This document shows, piece after piece, positions 39,881 through 52,912 of a stretch of DNA of 64,000 bases. The position numbers were made by a program, and so were the translations under genes. The stretch is from Melanocharis versteri (lineage: Eukaryota > Chordata > Aves > Passeriformes > Melanocharitidae). How positions within the stretch are numbered: position 1 is the first letter of the stretch; every line of letters starts with the position of its first letter. Below the pieces are notes generated by a model. That model ran no database searches and was not told where the DNA came from. It saw only the letters and a program-made list of their open reading frames with translations. The stretch lies in assembly GCA_013397845.1 (NCBI GenBank), contig VZTG01007794.1, positions 1,509,662 through 1,573,661 of the forward strand, read 5' to 3'.

Positions 39881-41663
39881 CTCAGTATAAACACACCACC
39901 CTCAGAAGTAAAGCTGAAATCCCAAGCTCATTGTGATCTCAGAGATACACTGCTCAGCACAGGAAATTAACAGTATAACAGAAGAGGCTTGGATTAGTCA
40001 TTAACAGGCTAGACAGATATATGACTTGGTAACAATTTCTTCAGTCAGAATCACAAAACATAGGTCACTTCACTCTCTTTATTTCAACATGTCAATCACA
40101 ATTGTGAAGGATTCCCGTCTTCCACCCTTCTTCAAAATCAGTATTGGGAATAAGCATAGACAATGTGCTTTTTTTCGTCATATAGGAGATCACCATGCCA
40201 AATTTATTACTGCTAGTTTATTTTGAGGACTATTATTAAAAATATGAAAGGAAAGTGAACTAAGCTACGTATAGGGAGAGGACAGACATATGGAAGTATT
40301 CCCAGGTAATAATAGGGTTCAGCCTGCCCACCCCATCACTGATACAATGCATATATTGCATGTTTTGCTCCTCATATGCATTTGTCACACTAAATTGGAT
40401 GACAGATCTGTTGCTATCTCACAACGTACTCCCAAACAGCCTTGTCTCCAACTCCTGTGTCAAGAGGCTGCATTCTTCATCACATCCTTTTATTACAAAA
40501 AGAATTCATCTATGTGTCCAAAGACACATCAAAATTGAAGGACACAGATTATTTTGGCAAGCAAGAGATAACTTTTGGCTTGTTGCTGGTTGCATACAAC
40601 TGCAGATACTAGCAAGTAGTGCAATCCAACGGGAGCAGGTGCGTAGGGAGAAGCAGTTGGTGCAGATGATGCAATGACCAGTGCTGGAGGTGCATTGGAG
40701 AGAGCAAGCTGTTGTAATTGAGACAAGGAAGCATAAAAACTCTTAAAGAGCAGCTGTCTGATACATGATAAAAAACTTTGCCAATGGCAATAGTTATTCC
40801 TGTTCTTACACGGCTGCTATTTCTTTTCTTCTGCATCTTGTGAATATATATTGAAAGCACAGAGGAGGATCTCTGAATCTATAACATACATTGAACCACT
40901 GCCTAGAATAAAATAATCCATGCAGTGCTGGGATAAAAATTGTATCTGATAAGATGCCAAAGAGGAAACAGTCTATATCTCTATTCAAATCACTTTTGCA
41001 CAACCGTGAATGCCTTGGCTTTGATGGAGTTTCTCCTGGCTTTCATTGTTTTATGACACAGAATATGCAAAAATGTCTTCATGTTAATGTCAACCAAATC
41101 AATATCTACCTTCTGCCCGTTTTTTTTTTTTTAGTTATGAGACATTCTAAAGCAACGTCTTATTCTGTTTACAGCATAAACAAACACCACAAGGAAGTTA
41201 ACTTAATTTTTAAAATAATTTGGATGTGTTTCTGGCTTTTAAAATCAACTTTTCAGATTTAATAATGCACAGATTTTGTGCACAAATAAATTCTTCCACA
41301 TACTTAGAATATGAGAATACAACTCATGAAAGGAGGCCATATAGGCCAGAAGTAATTATTGGAATTTAGCTTAAATACTATTTACAATTTTATGACGGAA
41401 ATCAGAATCATTCATGGTTTCATTTAACTTTTCTATTGCTTAAGAATTTATTTAACTCCCTTTACCATTTCATTTTGCATGTGTCAAAATACTGAATACT
41501 TAGAGTTCTACACATAGATGACAGTACCAGCTCAATTCAAAATGCTTTTTTTGGTATATTCTCTCTGAGATGATAATCTTTCTTCTATATTTACATTACG
41601 TACAGAGGGCACCCCAGTCGATGACTGTGAAAATATACGGACTTCTATACAAATTTTACGGTG

Positions 41664-41714
41664 AGAAGAAACAATTGCACTGTTTTTATGACCAGAAGAA
41701 ACAGTTGCACCGTT
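41664..41714 (+). repeat. 21-bp direct repeat at 30-bp period
   Basis: AGAAGAAACAATTGCACTGTT (41664-41684) is repeated as AGAAGAAACAGTTGCACCGTT (41694-41714) with two transitions. The 30-base period equals ten codons of the open plus-strand frame 41570-41803, so that frame contains KKQLH twice. In-frame periodicity may be coincidence, as one in three duplications would show it. Confidence 0.85.
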
Positions 41715-44342
41715 ACCTTTTGGTAAGCTATTTAATACAAAGGATATTACTTAATCATTGCCTTTTTAAATACCAAAGCACAATCTTGTGTGCTGCTGAG
41801 TAATACCTAGTGGGAACATTAAGAGACAACTTTCCAGAGCTGTCGTGAAACCTCTTTTATGTAACTGTAATATAATTTTGCAATTTTAATTTATTTTCTG
41901 CTTTGGGGAGTAAGTATTCATGCGACTGCACTCCACCTGAAATCTTCAAAGCCTGCTTTTATGTAAAATAGCACATAGGAGAGGAAAAACTGTTATTTCT
42001 GAGTACATACTTTATTTGGTCATTCTTATTTCTCATCTTCATTAATCTGAGGTCAAAGTTTTTGCCAAATACATTGGTTGCTTTTTGGTAATGAAAACCC
42101 ACAGTAAGTAGTGTAAATAATGTTAAAATAAAATTTAATTCAATTTTATTGATAAGTCAATTTTTTATAATATATGTCATTTCAATAGCATCGGTGACTT
42201 TCAGATTTTTTCTGAAAAAAAAATTTTTCTGGCTTGCTTTGGCAGGTCAAAAAGTCTTTGTATGACATCGGTATCATGCCACAAGGCTTCTGACAGGACT
42301 GTGTTGAATTGGCAGGAAACTGTAACAGTGTGCTGTAAGTTTTATTAATCTTCATTATCTTCTAAGTGTTTTCTAATATCAAAAGGCCCATTCTAGATGA
42401 AAGAAATGAAAAGTTAGCTAATATTTGTTGGAGGTAAGTAATCCATGACTTAAGATGGCAATAAACCAATGCTTATTGTTTTCTGAAACTTGGGATCTAC
42501 TTTTATTCTTAATTAAAACAACTTTCCAAATCTTTTCCTGTGTAATAAAAGTATAATTTTCAACAGATAACACAGATCCATGTTTTCTGAGAGGCTTAGA
42601 CTTGCTTATAATTGCCTAGAATCATACTAGTAATATTGATATATTGACTTACCTATAAAATGGAACGAAATTTTATTCAAACATTATTTACACTAGCTAC
42701 TGTGCTTTTTCATCATCAATTATGTACCACCTGTATGAATTAAAGATCATGTATAGCAAAAAATTCACTTCTTTTTGACTAGTTGCTCTGGTTTCTTCTG
42801 GTTCCATCCTTCTGTTATAGCAAGGCAAGAGTCTCTTCTGCTTTTAGAGATAAAAGTTGCATGCATAATGTCATCTGACACTCTCTTTAGTTCTACTAGA
42901 ATTTTTTTTTTCATCAGTTATGGTTTTTTGCACCATCTAACATAAAAATTCTGCTCTCTTTGTAGTTCACTGATGATGTAAAATTTCTAGGATTTCATTA
43001 ATGTGGATGAATTATTAAAGCAAATTTAGGTGCCCTGAGCTTTTTACTTATTTCACATGTATTTATAACCAGATATTACAAATACAGGGATCTACATTAT
43101 GTATGTATATGTTTGTGCAATATTTATTTTTAAAAAACCCCAACCTATCCAGAATACACATTTTATCACGTATCTGGTGACACTGTTCCCACTGATCTCT
43201 TTTCACAGAAGATCATAAATTTGTGCAGTCATTGTGTTTCTCATCATTCTGTGGTGAAATAAATCCCTCTCTTGCATTGCCCATCTTCTCTAAAAGTATG
43301 GAAAGATCCACTGGGGAGTCAGAGAACTGCTAACGTATGACTCACACACAAAGATGGGTCAGTCTTTGGTCCGACTTTGGAGGAGAGTTAGAAAAGTGAA
43401 AGAGGTGGGAATTTCACTTACTTTCATTTGCAGACTTCTGCTTTTAAAAAAATAAGAAATGCTGATGTGAAACAGGCTATCACTGTTTCAAGTTATGCCA
43501 AGAATTTTCAAATGAAAATAATTTTAGGATTTACATTTATAGTAAAAATAAAAGCAAAAACCTTGAAACACAAAAGTAATGTACTCAGTCTTATAATTCA
43601 TTAAATATGATTGGTTTATATGTGCTCACATTTACATGTTTATATACATAACTGTGGAAATACAGCTTAGTAACTATAGAAAGGATATAATAAAGTCTTA
43701 ATTTCTTAAAATCAAGATTGTTGTGCTAGGGCTTGTGAAGCAAGGGAAAATCAAAGACTGCTCAGATTTACTTTTTACCTGGTAGAGTTTGAATCATGCA
43801 GATATGGTTTTGGTTAGCTGTGGGCTTGTTTCTGAACAATGATATTATGCTTTGACAGGCATCTTTACAAACTGGACAGCAGAAGTTAAATTCTTGGTGC
43901 AAAGTATCTAAGATTGATGTTGGTTTTTCTGAAAATACACACAATAAATAAGTATCCTTTATTTTTGCTGAGTGCAAAGAGTGCAAGTCTGGGAAACCGA
44001 AAGTCTCAATCACATGTTTGTGTCTTCAAGTTGTGTTATTAGGAATTAATCATTGATTTGCAATGAAATACCACAGCTGCGAGCTTGGCATTTTTCCACT
44101 TTCTTCTTTAGCTTTTTCTTGGTCCTTCCCTTTATCTCCCATACACAGAATTATATTCTGCTCTGAAAACAGTGAAGAAATTCCTTAAGTGGTTTTTTTC
44201 CTACCCATATTTTCAAAGTTCGGTGGAAAACTCATGGGGTAAATATTCTGAACTCTCTCTCAGCCTTCTGATTCAGCATCACTATGCATGCCTTCACAAT
44301 TGTTTCTCCTCTCTCTTCTGCATTTCAATGGCTCCACATTCA

Positions 44343-44384
44343 ACATATTAATTTCTATATAATACATATTAATTTCTACATAAT
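44343..44384 (+). repeat. Tandem 21-bp duplication
   Basis: The 21-base unit beginning ACATATTAATTTCTA is present twice back to back (44343-44363 and 44364-44384), differing at one position (T in the first, C in the second). It is a recent local duplication in AT-rich DNA with no implied function. Confidence 0.9.
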
Positions 44385-45199
44385 GTATCTTGAATGTGAA
44401 CCTTAAACCATGAATTCTGAAGGAGCTCCAACCATTACTTATTTTGACTATTGAAAATAAGTAATTTTGTGCTTAATGTTATCCAGCTTTGCCTTACAGG
44501 CTTTGGATATTCTTATGCTTTCATCTACTAGGCTAATGATGTTGTTTTCAAAAATATTTCTCAGAAATATAGTTATGCACTGTATAATCATGTCATATTT
44601 TGATTGAAAATGTCAAGTGCTTACAATCCCTCAGCGTCTCTGGTGCCTGCTGACTTTTGTATCCAAGTTCGTACTGCACTTCAAAACCTACTACTGGGTT
44701 TCAATTTACTTAACATACCTTTATGTCTTACTTTACATAGTTTGTCTTACTTTTTTGTGAGACCAAGAAATCAAGGTCCCTCTTTTTTTTTTCCTTTTGT
44801 CCTCTAAAGCTTAAACTAAAACACAAACAAGCTCTAGTTCTGTCTGAGATAATTACTGGAGCACTGAATAACCAATTAAAACACATTATCTATGAATATT
44901 GGTAAATACAGAGCAGAGTAAGAGATTACATTATCACATAGTCCATGTCTTCTCAGTGATTTATTTAGGAGATTTTTATTTCCATAAAAAATGAAAATAA
45001 AATATAAAAAATTATGTTTTCAGATCTGTGCACAAGTTTTTCACATTTTACATGGCCTGAAACATCAAATTTTTCATTGTTCTACTTACATACACAGAGA
45101 AACATCTTGTCTGAGTAAAATGATTATGGGTGATACAAAATAAACATTAGAGCAACCAAGATCATATACACATGAACTCTGGAGAGCATCATCTCTCAG

Positions 45200-45370
45200 T
45201 GTTGTGACATTTTAATGAATTACTTAAGGTAATTGATGCAATTAGAACATTTCAGCCTGATCTTTTCTGTTTGGGTAATCTTCAGTTTAAAAATACCTAA
45301 TGCAATTGGGTCATTTTTGATGAATGGCAACTGTTGGATTCTGCCAGCACTTTGAGGTTAATCAGGAGAC
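45200..45370. promoter_or_regulatory. Possible conserved element rich in homeodomain motifs (weak)
   Basis: The patch contains TAATGAATTA (45213-45222), TAATTG (45230-45235), CAATTAG (45239-45245), GGGTAATC near 45274 and GGTTAATC near 45357, separated by complex rather than simple sequence. Such clustering fits an enhancer but is only suggestive in AT-rich DNA. It ends about 80 bases before the CR1 insertion at 45448. Confidence 0.2.
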
Positions 45371-45447
45371 CAAGGTTTCCTTAAAAGAGAAGCACAAGTC
45401 TTGATAATTTTTTAAAACAGAAATATTCTAGGCATATTTTTCTACAG

Positions 45448-45562
45448 ATCATAGAACCATAAAATCACAGAATGGCTTGTTTTGGAAGGGAACTTAAAGA
45501 TCATCTAGTTCCAAACCCCCTGCCATGGGCAGGGACACCTCCCACTAGTGCAGGCTGCTCAG
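45448..45562 (-). mobile_element. CR1 retrotransposon, short 3' fragment
   Basis: This is a second CR1 3' end in the same orientation as the first. The plus strand shows ATCATAGAACCATAAAATCACAGAATGG, i.e. degenerate antisense octamers of the CR1 tail. It then shows TTTTGGAAGGGAACTTAAAGATCATCTAGTTCC, CCCCCTGCCATGGGCAGGGACACCTCCCACTAG and CAGGCTGCTC, all hallmarks of the avian CR1 3' region. Similarity stops abruptly after about 115 bp, so nearly all of the element is missing. The match is closer to the usual family sequence than the copy at 17381 and may be younger, or belong to another subfamily (its GCCATGGGCAGGGACACC differs from the other copy's GCAATGAGCAGGACATC). Confidence 0.92.
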
Positions 45563-48028
45563 ATGCTGCAAAGGAATCACAATTTAGATTATACCATGTT
45601 TCTGTATTTTGGAACCTGGGTGCAGATAAAATGCCTCTTCTCAGGCTCCTGTGAATTATGCCCAACTCTTTACATTATCAGGTTCTTCATTGCAATTAAT
45701 TAGGCTTGAAGTCCTGTCCAATTTTTTGCTTTTTTGAGGATGTAAATACAGACTGATTTACACAAAATACTTCAACATGTAAAGATGTTGATATGAATGA
45801 TGGACATTAGTTCTATCTGAAGTCCAAGGCTCTGTGGTTGTAGACTTTTTTTTAAACGTCATCTCATGTTTTAATTGACAATATTGAACAGGAAAACCGT
45901 TAATTGAAATCTTTTGTTAATTCCCATTGGTGCCAGAAAAGATGCTGTAGTCCAGTGGATTACATTGCTATGTTGTATTTAAAAAACAAAACATTAATAT
46001 TCTGGTAAGTTTATTATTTTCTCCACCATTCTAATAGTTATTTTTTGTTGTGCAATTATAGTTTAATTACTTTCTAACACTTCAATCTATCAATGCTTTG
46101 TAATGGTTTGAATTTAGTGAAGAGGAGGTACAGCTGTTAATACATTCATGGCCAGTTTCAGGGAGGTCATTACATTACAGGAATAGTCTCTAATCATTTC
46201 TCAGCACTAAGTTCTCCTGGGCATGTATGGACTGCAACCACATTTTTAAAACCCTCGGTACACTTCTCAAGGAACTTGCAAGCAGCACTGCATTAGATTT
46301 TGCAAAAAATATTCTCATCTCTCAAATACTGTAATTACAGAATATTTTGGAATTTTTACTCTAAAATTGTAGTTCTTCAATATAGATCAACAAACACTTC
46401 ATGAAGAATAAGACCTTCAAACACTAAACCAGAACTATAAGAACTGAATAGCTTCTAACAGGTTTGCTACCAAAATCACCTTTGTTTCTACAAGAACAAT
46501 GGGACAAATTTAGCCAGAGTATAGTCTAATCTTCATGAACTTCAGAAGAATTCTGACATTTTACAGTAGGGCTGAATGTTGGTCAAAGTGATATTTTCAG
46601 TACCTCTTCTAGGATGTTAGTTTTAAAAATGCATGCAAAGAGAAAGTTGTGCTGAAGCTGTGACAGCCCTACAGGAATTTAAGCAGGATGAAATGGCAGG
46701 TTAGCAAGGTTCACATTATAAGCCACATCCTGACTTCAGAAGTAAGCAGAACAGACTTCATTATGACACCTGAAGTTATGAAATTTGGAAAATGTACATG
46801 GACCTTTTTTCAGCATTAAAAATCAAAATAAAAATCTTAAAACCTAGAAAGAAACTAGCTTTCTTGTCAGACATATTTTGTTTTATATTTGGGTTTATGT
46901 TGTCTGTATTTAGAATTTTTCCTATCTTCATGATTTGTGTTTTAGCAAATTGTGCCAATATTTTGGTATTCAAACACATTGATAGACTAAAGAGGGTATA
47001 AAATAAAACAGTTTCATGCTTACAGTCAGCAAAAATTAGTCATTGTCTTTCTCCGTCTTTCTGTGCTTATTGATACTGCTAAGCTCAAGGAAAAGTAGAT
47101 GACTAAAAAAACCAACAAACTCTCAAAGTACCAGCCTCCACACTGCAGTATGTACTTTTCATTATGAATGTTTTCTACAGGAGATGTTCAGCAGTGTGGC
47201 TGCTTCATTAGCTCTGGGTTGTGCAATACCCCAGTATAAGGTTGGCCTCATTTTCATAGGTGCTTACAGCTCCTTATCAACTCTGTGTAATCTTACATTT
47301 GCTGTACTGCTCTGCAAGTCAGGCCAGCATCTTTCATAGGGGTAGTAGTTAGAAAGGAGACTGGTGATATGATGTTTAACTTGTGTGATAAATTAGCCTG
47401 AATGTAAGTACAACTTATTTATCACACACAGTAGGGTATATTCATCTTGTTGAATGGTCCTAACAACTGTTGACAAACCTAGTAAAAGAAAATTATACTC
47501 TACAGAAAACTTGAGAAAAAATATATACATGTGTATATATATATATATATACATAAATATCCTCTAGCCCCAGCGCAGACTCTGCCTGTTAATCCACCAT
47601 CCCAGCATATTATTTTCTAGCTCTTCAACTATTTTCCTCCAAGGTCAGTGTTTCCACTCCATAGTCCATAGTGATTGATAATTCCCTGTATTTCTATCGT
47701 ACATCTCTGCTCTCCTTCCCCAAATTAAGACCTGCACCTCAAGTCCTTCAGCTACTCAAGGCATGTGGTATCTCTACAGCCCTGTGGTGTGTACATCACC
47801 CTTACCCTCTTTCTGTCTCTTGAAGTAAGGCATTTTCTGAGCTGCTTATATTCCTGCAGAAGCAGCCCTACTAGCTCGTTAAAAGATGTGGTCCAAAGCA
47901 ACAGCTGCAATTTATCACTGCATTCACAAACAGTTTTAAAACTTCCCTCCCTTACAATGACTCTAGTTCTCACATCATCCTGGCAGAGTATTTCTTATTC
48001 AGTGAAAGAAGCAAACAGTTTGACTTAC
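45563..48028. other. Noncoding stretch with TA microsatellite
   Basis: I see no gene here. The antiparallel frames at 46776-46979 and 46792-47001 are AT-driven, hydrophobic and mutually overlapping. A (TA)9 run is at 47534-47551. The plus-strand frame at 47765-48070 overlaps the minus-strand exon candidate at 48029-48163 and has no domain. Confidence 0.6.
47534..47551. repeat. (TA)9 microsatellite
   Basis: Nine TA units, preceded by ATATATACATGTG, which makes the region from 47521 nearly self-complementary. Read directly from the sequence. Confidence 0.85.
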
Positions 48029-48163
48029 CCGTGTCAACGAGATGTGGGTTATTACTGGGTGGGAGCTTAGCATCCAGAGTAGCTTCAATTTTGCAGCCCT
48101 TCCTGCTCCTCTCTGGAAGTGCTTTGCTGCCACTGCTCCATGGGGTTTTCATTGCCAGTACAA
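48029..48163 (-). other. Weak exon candidate on minus strand
   Basis: On the minus strand a consensus-like donor ACACGG/GTAAGTC (plus positions 48022-48028) follows a 135-bp open stretch. Upstream of that stretch is an acceptor-like TTTTGGGGTTGTATGTTCAAG. The frame reads through without a stop and includes segments such as GCKIEATLDAKLPPSNNPH. The length is a multiple of three. No family is recognised. Open frames also exist on the plus strand here, so chance remains the leading alternative; a noncoding RNA exon is equally possible. Confidence 0.2.
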
Positions 48164-51100
48164 CTTGAACATACAACCCCAAAAGGTACCGTGATACACG
48201 TGTGGATTGTGCTTCCCCTGCTTGGAGAGCTCTGGTATAATGGCAGTGAAGTGGCAGTAGTCAAAGTCACACTCTCATTTTCCACTTTCACAGACACGAA
48301 GGGTGTGTCTTGCTTCTAAGTGTGCTGCCAGCTGCTGCAGGAAACATTTCCTTCAGACAGATGAGGAATTTGTTTGTAACTGCCATTACTTTAATTGTGT
48401 GTCATTTGCTTATGTAAAATCCTAATCGGGGAAAAGCTCACAGTATTTTAGGAGCATTGACTATTTAAGAGTCATATGTATCTATTTTGAGTACAAACTC
48501 GGTTTTTAAGAGTTCTATTAACAAGAAAATATTCTCATGATTTGTAGAGCATTATGAATAGTTGAAAAAAAGAAAAAAAAAATCAGTGAAGAGTTTGTTG
48601 ATAATTATTGCCAAACAGGAGCCACCATAAGTTGTATTGATCAACAGCGACTTCTTATTTGTAAAAACTCTTTGAAAATATTAGAAGTATATTATTACAA
48701 GTGCATAAGAAAAATACATAGCGTGCATTTATTCAAACTTTGATTTAATTTTGTTCAGTTTGCTGCTGTCCCAGTTATGCACTGGAAGGAGATTCAAGCC
48801 AAAATTTAGAGAACCTGAGCTGAGACAAAACTCTACAAGGAAAGGATGACACATTCTCTCCTAATGTCCAGGTCAGACACCTCTCTTGTTCTGTTCCTAT
48901 TTTGTTCACCACCACCAGTGTCTGGAGGATCATCCAATTTCATAAATTACTGTGAACAGCTCTCTGGCAGCCATCTCAGCCAAATGTCTCCAAGGATCTC
49001 CCTTGTTTCCAGGCAAAGCAATGTATAATTGTAATAGTTACACACCTTTTATGAACTAGAATTTTCCTGTTGCATCCAAAAATTTGTCCAGTATCCCTGA
49101 GCCAGCTGTTCAGAAGGAACTAATGGTTGTGCTGAAGGCTGGGATCATAGGGGCCTCACAAGAGGAGGTGGCTCTGCCCACATGACATTGCAAATTAAAC
49201 ACTTTTACTACATGAATCTGGATGTCTGTCTGATGTGGATATTGAGTGGGAGCTACAGGCCTGGAAGGAGAAGATGGGGAGAGTTTGGGGGTCAAATGTA
49301 TCTGCTAAATTCTTTTTGCTGCCTGAAAACGAAACATGAACTGGGAGGTAACAAAATAGCACACTTTTAATACTTGAAAAGAAAGTTTAATTACTGGATA
49401 GCCTGGAGCTATGCATGAAGTTGCTACCTAAATTTAATAATCTAAATTATAAGGTTAGTGTGGAATTCATCTCACCAACTTCTGGCATTTACAACATAAG
49501 CTGAAGGCATATGCACTTAAGAAAGTAATTTGAGTCTTCTTTTTAAGGTCAACAAGGGAGGCAGAAAGTGATTCATTAGACCTATTACAGACATGCAGTT
49601 TAAAGAAGATTTACTCCTTTTTTTTCCCCACTGACCTTGAAAAGAAGCCTCAAGTGACCAGCACAGCTCTTCGTATCTGCATTTAGTCAAACAAATCTCA
49701 TTTTTAGGCTCCCTACATAGTCAACCTTCAGTAAGCAAATCAAAGGAGAAGCCAGCTTTAGGCACTTTGAACTGTCTTTTTGCTCACTACTGTCCACAAA
49801 AGAAAAGCAAAGACAACTAGATTTAGCATTTCAGTTACATATTTACAAATTACACATCAATAATTCCTCTGCCCTCAGTTTCACTCTTTATTTTTGCCAT
49901 TGGTGACAATCTGAGAAGTCAGAATGTATAGCGTATTAATTAAGTTGGTTGAAGATGTAGATGCTGTTTACATTACTTATAGCTAGAAAGGACAGGAATC
50001 AAAAAGATTTAAGAAACTATACAAGCAGAATTCAAGAAACAGGAACTCTGGAGAGTTTAAACATTAGCATAATAAAATATAGATTTTATTACAGCTATTA
50101 ATGACTTTGAAAAGTGCAGAACACACAGCATGGCACAAACTCCCGGTGTAACCAGTGCCATCTTCGTATCTTTGAGGTCAGCTGAGGTTGAGCACAGCTG
50201 TTTTAGTAAGAAAAACACAGGTTTGGGGTTTTTTTGTAAAGATGCAAGGATTTAGGTAGAAAGGTACTCATTGGAATGTAATCTTAATATTTTAAGGATA
50301 GGTAAACTTTTAAAAGAAAATTATTAAGATGAGAGAAGTGGTAAATGCCTGGCTTCTCTTTATGTGATAAGAGATTTTATAAGGAGAGGAAAAGTGAAAT
50401 CTAAGCCTATGGTGAATACATTAGAAAATTTCTGTAAGCTGCTCTGCTTATACCCATGGATAGGTGCCCACGGCAAAGACATCCATTTCTGTGAATTTAG
50501 AGGTGCTCTGAGAAGGCCAAAGTCATCCTCCTGAACTTGAACTTGTCAAAGGAGATAAAAGCTCTCCAACCCATAATGAGATTGAAACTTTGATTGATGC
50601 CTGTCCTTTGGGAACAGCTCATGGGAATCATGATTTTATAATGCTATAGAATAATCTTTGTTGCTGTCAGACATAGAGATGATAAAAGAGGGTTATGCTC
50701 ATGTGTAGTGTATTCCCTTGATGCTTTGAATTGTCTTTGTGTACTACAGGCTGTAGAGTGTTCTGGACTAAACGAGTTGCATAAATTAGACAGAATATAA
50801 GGAAGGACAGGGTTTTCTCCCTACAAAAAGGCCTTAGAACTGAATCAGGATAAATCTAGGTCAGTGCCTGAAAAGAATCTGTCAGCACTCCACATACTTC
50901 TAATAGTTATCAGCAAAAAGTGTAAAAGCTTGGCCGACAAAACCACAGCCCAGCTTCCAGCTGTGACCACAGTGAAAGCACTTAAGAAGTAGAAGCTTTT
51001 TTTTTTTTTTTGGTGATAGACCCATTTTGATCACATCCTCCAGAGGGAGAATGTCATAGATGTGCTGCCTTTTCCTGAAACTTGATCCAAAGTATTTTTT

Positions 51101-52890
51101 AAGGATCCTTACACCTCAGCAATTGGTTTTTGTGGCTTGCATCATCTGAACAGTTCACCTGTCCCTCAGCATTTTCAAGTGACAAAATAGCTTAAACAGA
51201 TGCCATTTGATAAATTAATTTCCAATTACCCCTGCTGTTCTCTACATATATTCTAAAATAGGTGATTCAACAAGCTTATCAGACACTTTCTTTTATAACA
51301 ACTAAACCATGTTTACTGCAATTATTATTTGTATAGAGATTTTTAGCATATACCTATTTTACAACATTAATTACAATTATCCAATATAATTGCCCAATTT
51401 ATTTTGTTTTCTTTTTAGGGGCAAGTATAAAACAAAGAATCGGTTACTTTAGAGCAAAAGTTAATTTCATATTTTACTCATTCATAAATATCCTGTTACA
51501 CATGTTAGATTTTTCTGCTATATATATTAATAATAGTAATAGAATTCAAAGTCAGAGAAATATTTTCAATGTCTTTTTGACCTCTTAGACAATGTTAATA
51601 TTGAACTGCTGAAAGTCATTTCTACATCTGACTTGTAAAATCCTTGTTTGAGTGAATCTTTTAGAAGGACATCAATCCCAAGTGAAGGTAATGAAGAATT
51701 CGTCATGTTCCATGATATTCACCCTCACTGTTTCACTACAAAATACGACATTATTTTTCCAGTTTGAACTCTGCTAACTTCTGATTTCAGTTGTTGATTC
51801 AAATTCTGATTGTCTGTAAAGTCCCTTAATCCTTTTCTTGACATCATGATCTTGATACTTTTTAGGTGAGAGAGCAGTTGTGGGAAGCAAAAGGCCACTG
51901 AAATCTATTTGCGTCTAACAGGTGATTTGATCCTAAGCATCCCTCTTTTGACTCTTGGTCTCAGTCTAAAATGAAGCCTCTTCCTTTCCCTCATCTGGAA
52001 ATAGCAACAACAGTGTTTATAAGTCACTCTTTTGGCAAACTCAACTTTCTGTTTCCTCCAGGTATTTGTGCAGTTTTTTGAGGCCATGGAAAATCATTTA
52101 TCCCATTGCCATTGAACTGTTCTTCTCATGGGACTAGGCACAATATAGATTAAAATTCATTCTCTGCCATGAAAATATTATTTAATGGAATAAGACTAAC
52201 AAAAATAGTGACAAATTCTCATGTGGGCGTACAACTGTTCAAAATCAGATCCTAAAGTACACACTGCAAATGACTAATAACTTTTTACATATAAACTCCA
52301 GTTGAAAATAGTATCACAGAATTGTCCACTTATACTCACATACTCAATGTGTGGGAGACGAAATTTTATTTCCGTATTTTAAAGTATTTGAAGCCAGTCT
52401 GTTAAAAAAACCCCAACCACACAAAATCAAAACAAAACCCAAAAGGACAGCAATTATTTTCTACTATTCAAAAAGGTGTCAGTTACACCACATGAACATT
52501 TCATCATTTTCTAGAGGCCATATGATAGTAGCAACTTTCTATTTACTATAATAACACAAAGGGCTGATAGTTTGCCGATCAGTGTTTGTCCAACTCCTAA
52601 ATTATTTGGGAAAAAAAGAGATTAATATAGAAAGAAACTTTCTGCCTCACCTAAATTCCACTATTGTTGTATGTCTATGTTTTTTCCTCTTCTTTCTCAT
52701 TAAGATCTCATATACCATTTACATACACATACACACAGATACAAATTTCACACATTCTTATTTTTTTTAACTAAAAGATAAATTCAAAGAAACAATTATC
52801 AATGAAAATGGTCCACACAATGTGATTTTCAGAACTGCCTTCCAGTGTGTAACAAGAGCAAGTTCATACATATGTTATCTTTTATAACTT
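48164..52890. other. Noncoding stretch, nothing recognised
   Basis: No gene, transposon or RNA gene is seen. The only landmarks are a 15-base T-run (50997-51011) and short A-runs near 48567-48580. The open frames at 48846-49028, 49110-49295, 51905-52087 and 52351-52551 show no domain. A CA/TA-rich run is at about 52715-52745. Confidence 0.6.
50997..51011. repeat. Poly-T tract, 15 bases
   Basis: Fifteen consecutive T residues directly after GAAGC. No retroposon body or target-site duplication was recognised next to it. Confidence 0.85.
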
Positions 52891-52912
52891 CCTTCTAGTT
52901 GCCTCTTGATAA

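Larger units (their letters stand above)
39881..45447. other. Noncoding stretch, small tandem duplications
   Basis: No gene is supported. Overlapping open frames around 40290-41262 lie on both strands with no domain. A 13-base T-run occurs at 41120-41132. Two local tandem duplications (41664-41714 and 44343-44384) are listed separately. A homeodomain-motif-rich patch lies at 45200-45370, next to the second CR1 fragment. Confidence 0.6.

Noticed and set aside
46776..47001. Two antiparallel frames of about 67 codons over the same bases
   Set aside because: Fully overlapping on opposite strands, AT-driven composition, no domain in either.
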